Assembly (NCBI GenBank): GCA_963712305.1
Contig: CAVQHI010000002.1
Coordinates: forward strand, 1,178,001-1,242,000
Direction of reading: 5' to 3'
Origin: DATFNI01 sp963712305
GTDB lineage: Bacteria > Bacteroidota > Rhodothermia > Balneolales > DATFMH01
DNA: 64,000 nt
Part shown: one piece after another, positions 63,053-64,000 of the stretch
How positions within the stretch are numbered: the stretch's first letter is position 1
Layout: every line of letters starts with the position of its first letter
Translations under genes and position numbers: made by a program
Notes under the pieces: generated by a model
What the model was told of the DNA's origin: nothing
The model's input: only the letters and a program-made list of their open reading frames with translations
Database searches by the model: none

Positions 63053-64000
63053 ATGTATTTTAGAAAAGTAGACAGTAAATGGGACGACGATAAAGCAAAG
63101 GGGCTTGATCTGCAGGATCGGTTGGTGTACAGATCAAATCTGATTGGTAGTGATTCCTACATTAATAATACTGGCGGTGGAAATACGTCCAGTAAAATCG
63201 TAGAAAAGGATCCTGTAACAAATGAAGAAGTTGAAGTCCTTTGGGTGAAGGGATCCGGTGGCGATCTCAGAACGGCAAAGAGGCCAAATTTTGCGTCTCT
63301 TTACCAAGAGAAGCTTATTAAACTCAAGGATGTATACGATGGGTTTGAGCAAAAGGGCCCAAAGACACCTGCTGAGGATAAGATGGTGAGCTATTATCCA
63401 CACTGCACCTTCAATCTGAATCCGAGAGCTCCATCGATCGACACACCGCTTCACAGTTTCATTCCATATAAATATGTTGATCACACTCACCCTGTGCCCT
63501 GCATCGCCATTGCGACGGCGGATAACGGGAAAGAGTTGACGAAAAAAATTTACGGCGACGAAGTAGTATGGGTAGATTGGCTGCGTCCGGGGTTTGAGCT
63601 TGGTTTGGAACTACAGGAAGCGGTCAAAAACAACCCGGGGATTCGTGGAATTATCCTTGGGGGTCATGGCCTGATTAACTGGGCGAATGATGACAAGGAA
63701 TGTTACCTGACCAGTCTCGAACTGATCAACAGGGCAGCTGAATATCTTGCAAAGCATGAAAAAGGCGATGACACTTTCGGAGGCGCCCAATATCAGTCTC
63801 TGCCGCAGGAAAAAAGAGATGAGGTCCTTTTCGATATCATGCCGTTTATACGCGGTCAAATTAGCCAGGACAAGCGCCTGATCGGTACCGTGCAGTATGA
63901 TGATACCGTTCTGCAGTTCATCAATTCAAACGATGCTGAACGACTGGCGGAATTAGGAACATCATGTCCCGATCACTTCCTTCGTACCAAGATCAAACCG
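63053..64000 (+). CDS. rhaE: Bifunctional rhamnulose-1-phosphate aldolase/lactaldehyde dehydrogenase, N-terminal part
   Basis: The first 316 codons of a gene that runs off the window. It begins at the ATG at 63053, 61 bp after the permease. The residues match the class-II aldolase (adducin-like) half of the fused enzyme that splits L-rhamnulose-1-phosphate to dihydroxyacetone phosphate and L-lactaldehyde; the second half, not visible, is a short-chain dehydrogenase that oxidises lactaldehyde to lactate. Visible features are NNTGGGNTSSKI, LWVKGSGGDLRTA, TPLHSFIPYKYVDHTHPVP with the zinc-binding His pair, and IILGGHGLINWANDDKECYL with a third metal His. Rhamnose isomerase and rhamnulokinase are not in the window and may follow. 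Confidence 0.9.
   Translation, partial: MYFRKVDSKWDDDKAKGLDLQDRLVYRSNLIGSDSYINNTGGGNTSSKIVEKDPVTNEEVEVLWVKGSGGDLRTAKRPNFASLYQEKLIKLKDVYDGFEQKGPKTPAEDKMVSYYPHCTFNLNPRAPSIDTPLHSFIPYKYVDHTHPVPCIAIATADNGKELTKKIYGDEVVWVDWLRPGFELGLELQEAVKNNPGIRGIILGGHGLINWANDDKECYLTSLELINRAAEYLAKHEKGDDTFGGAQYQSLPQEKRDEVLFDIMPFIRGQISQDKRLIGTVQYDDTVLQFINSNDAERLAELGTSCPDHFLRTKIKP

Noticed and set aside
1..64000. tRNA, rRNA or riboswitch genes
   Set aside because: I looked for conserved tRNA arm words, rRNA segments and well-known riboswitch cores in all large gaps and found none that I could support by eye.

Overview
The window looks like an accessory, plant-polysaccharide-degrading segment of a chromosome from a Bacteroidota-type (FCB group) bacterium. 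The evidence is one SusC/SusD outer-membrane pair, two short ECF sigma factors of the Bacteroidota expansion type, many lipoprotein and Tat signal peptides on glycoside hydrolases, generally weak Shine-Dalgarno sequences, and long AT-rich gaps filled with short interspersed repeats. A narrower taxon cannot be named from sequence alone. No rRNA, tRNA or CRISPR array was seen.

Layout. (1) 0.2-11.3 kb, mainly plus strand: a pectin block with two paralogous exported family-22 oligogalacturonate lyases, two GH28 polygalacturonase-like enzymes, a CBM9-like/PKD surface protein, a GH106-type rhamnosidase and a divergent ECF sigma factor. (2) 11.6-18 kb, minus strand: L-lactate dehydrogenase, then an ECF42-type sigma factor with two YciI/DGPF proteins, a carboxymuconolactone-decarboxylase-like protein, a VOC protein, an amino-acid permease and a DUF1801 protein. 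(3) 18.2-25 kb: a lipoprotein of unknown function, an intact IS21-family insertion with a visible target duplication, a small membrane protein and a PAS histidine kinase. (4) 25.5-34.3 kb, minus strand: an SMP-30-like lactonase, an intact GH3, a second GH3 broken by several frameshifts, and a frameshifted six-hairpin glycosidase-like gene. (5) 34.8-49.3 kb: a second ECF sigma factor, a 1350-residue GH106 with an internal LamG-like domain, a CE15 glucuronoyl esterase, a type-B carboxylesterase, a GH3, an esterase/metallo-beta-lactamase fusion and a convergent carboxylesterase. (6) 49.8-64 kb, plus strand: SusC, SusD, a third GH106, a GH78 rhamnosidase, an NCS1-type permease and the start of a bifunctional rhamnulose-phosphate aldolase/lactaldehyde dehydrogenase cut by the window end.

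How it fits together (inference): lyases and GH28 enzymes trim galacturonan, GH106 and GH78 enzymes release L-rhamnose, esterases remove acyl or uronoyl esters, SusCD imports oligosaccharides, and rhamnose goes to lactaldehyde and lactate through the last gene. The target would be a rhamnose-rich pectin such as rhamnogalacturonan. A 14-bp palindrome, TGAACANATGTTCA, recurs upstream of both ECF sigma genes and of susC, which suggests one shared regulator for these loci. That motif is the most interesting undescribed signal I found.
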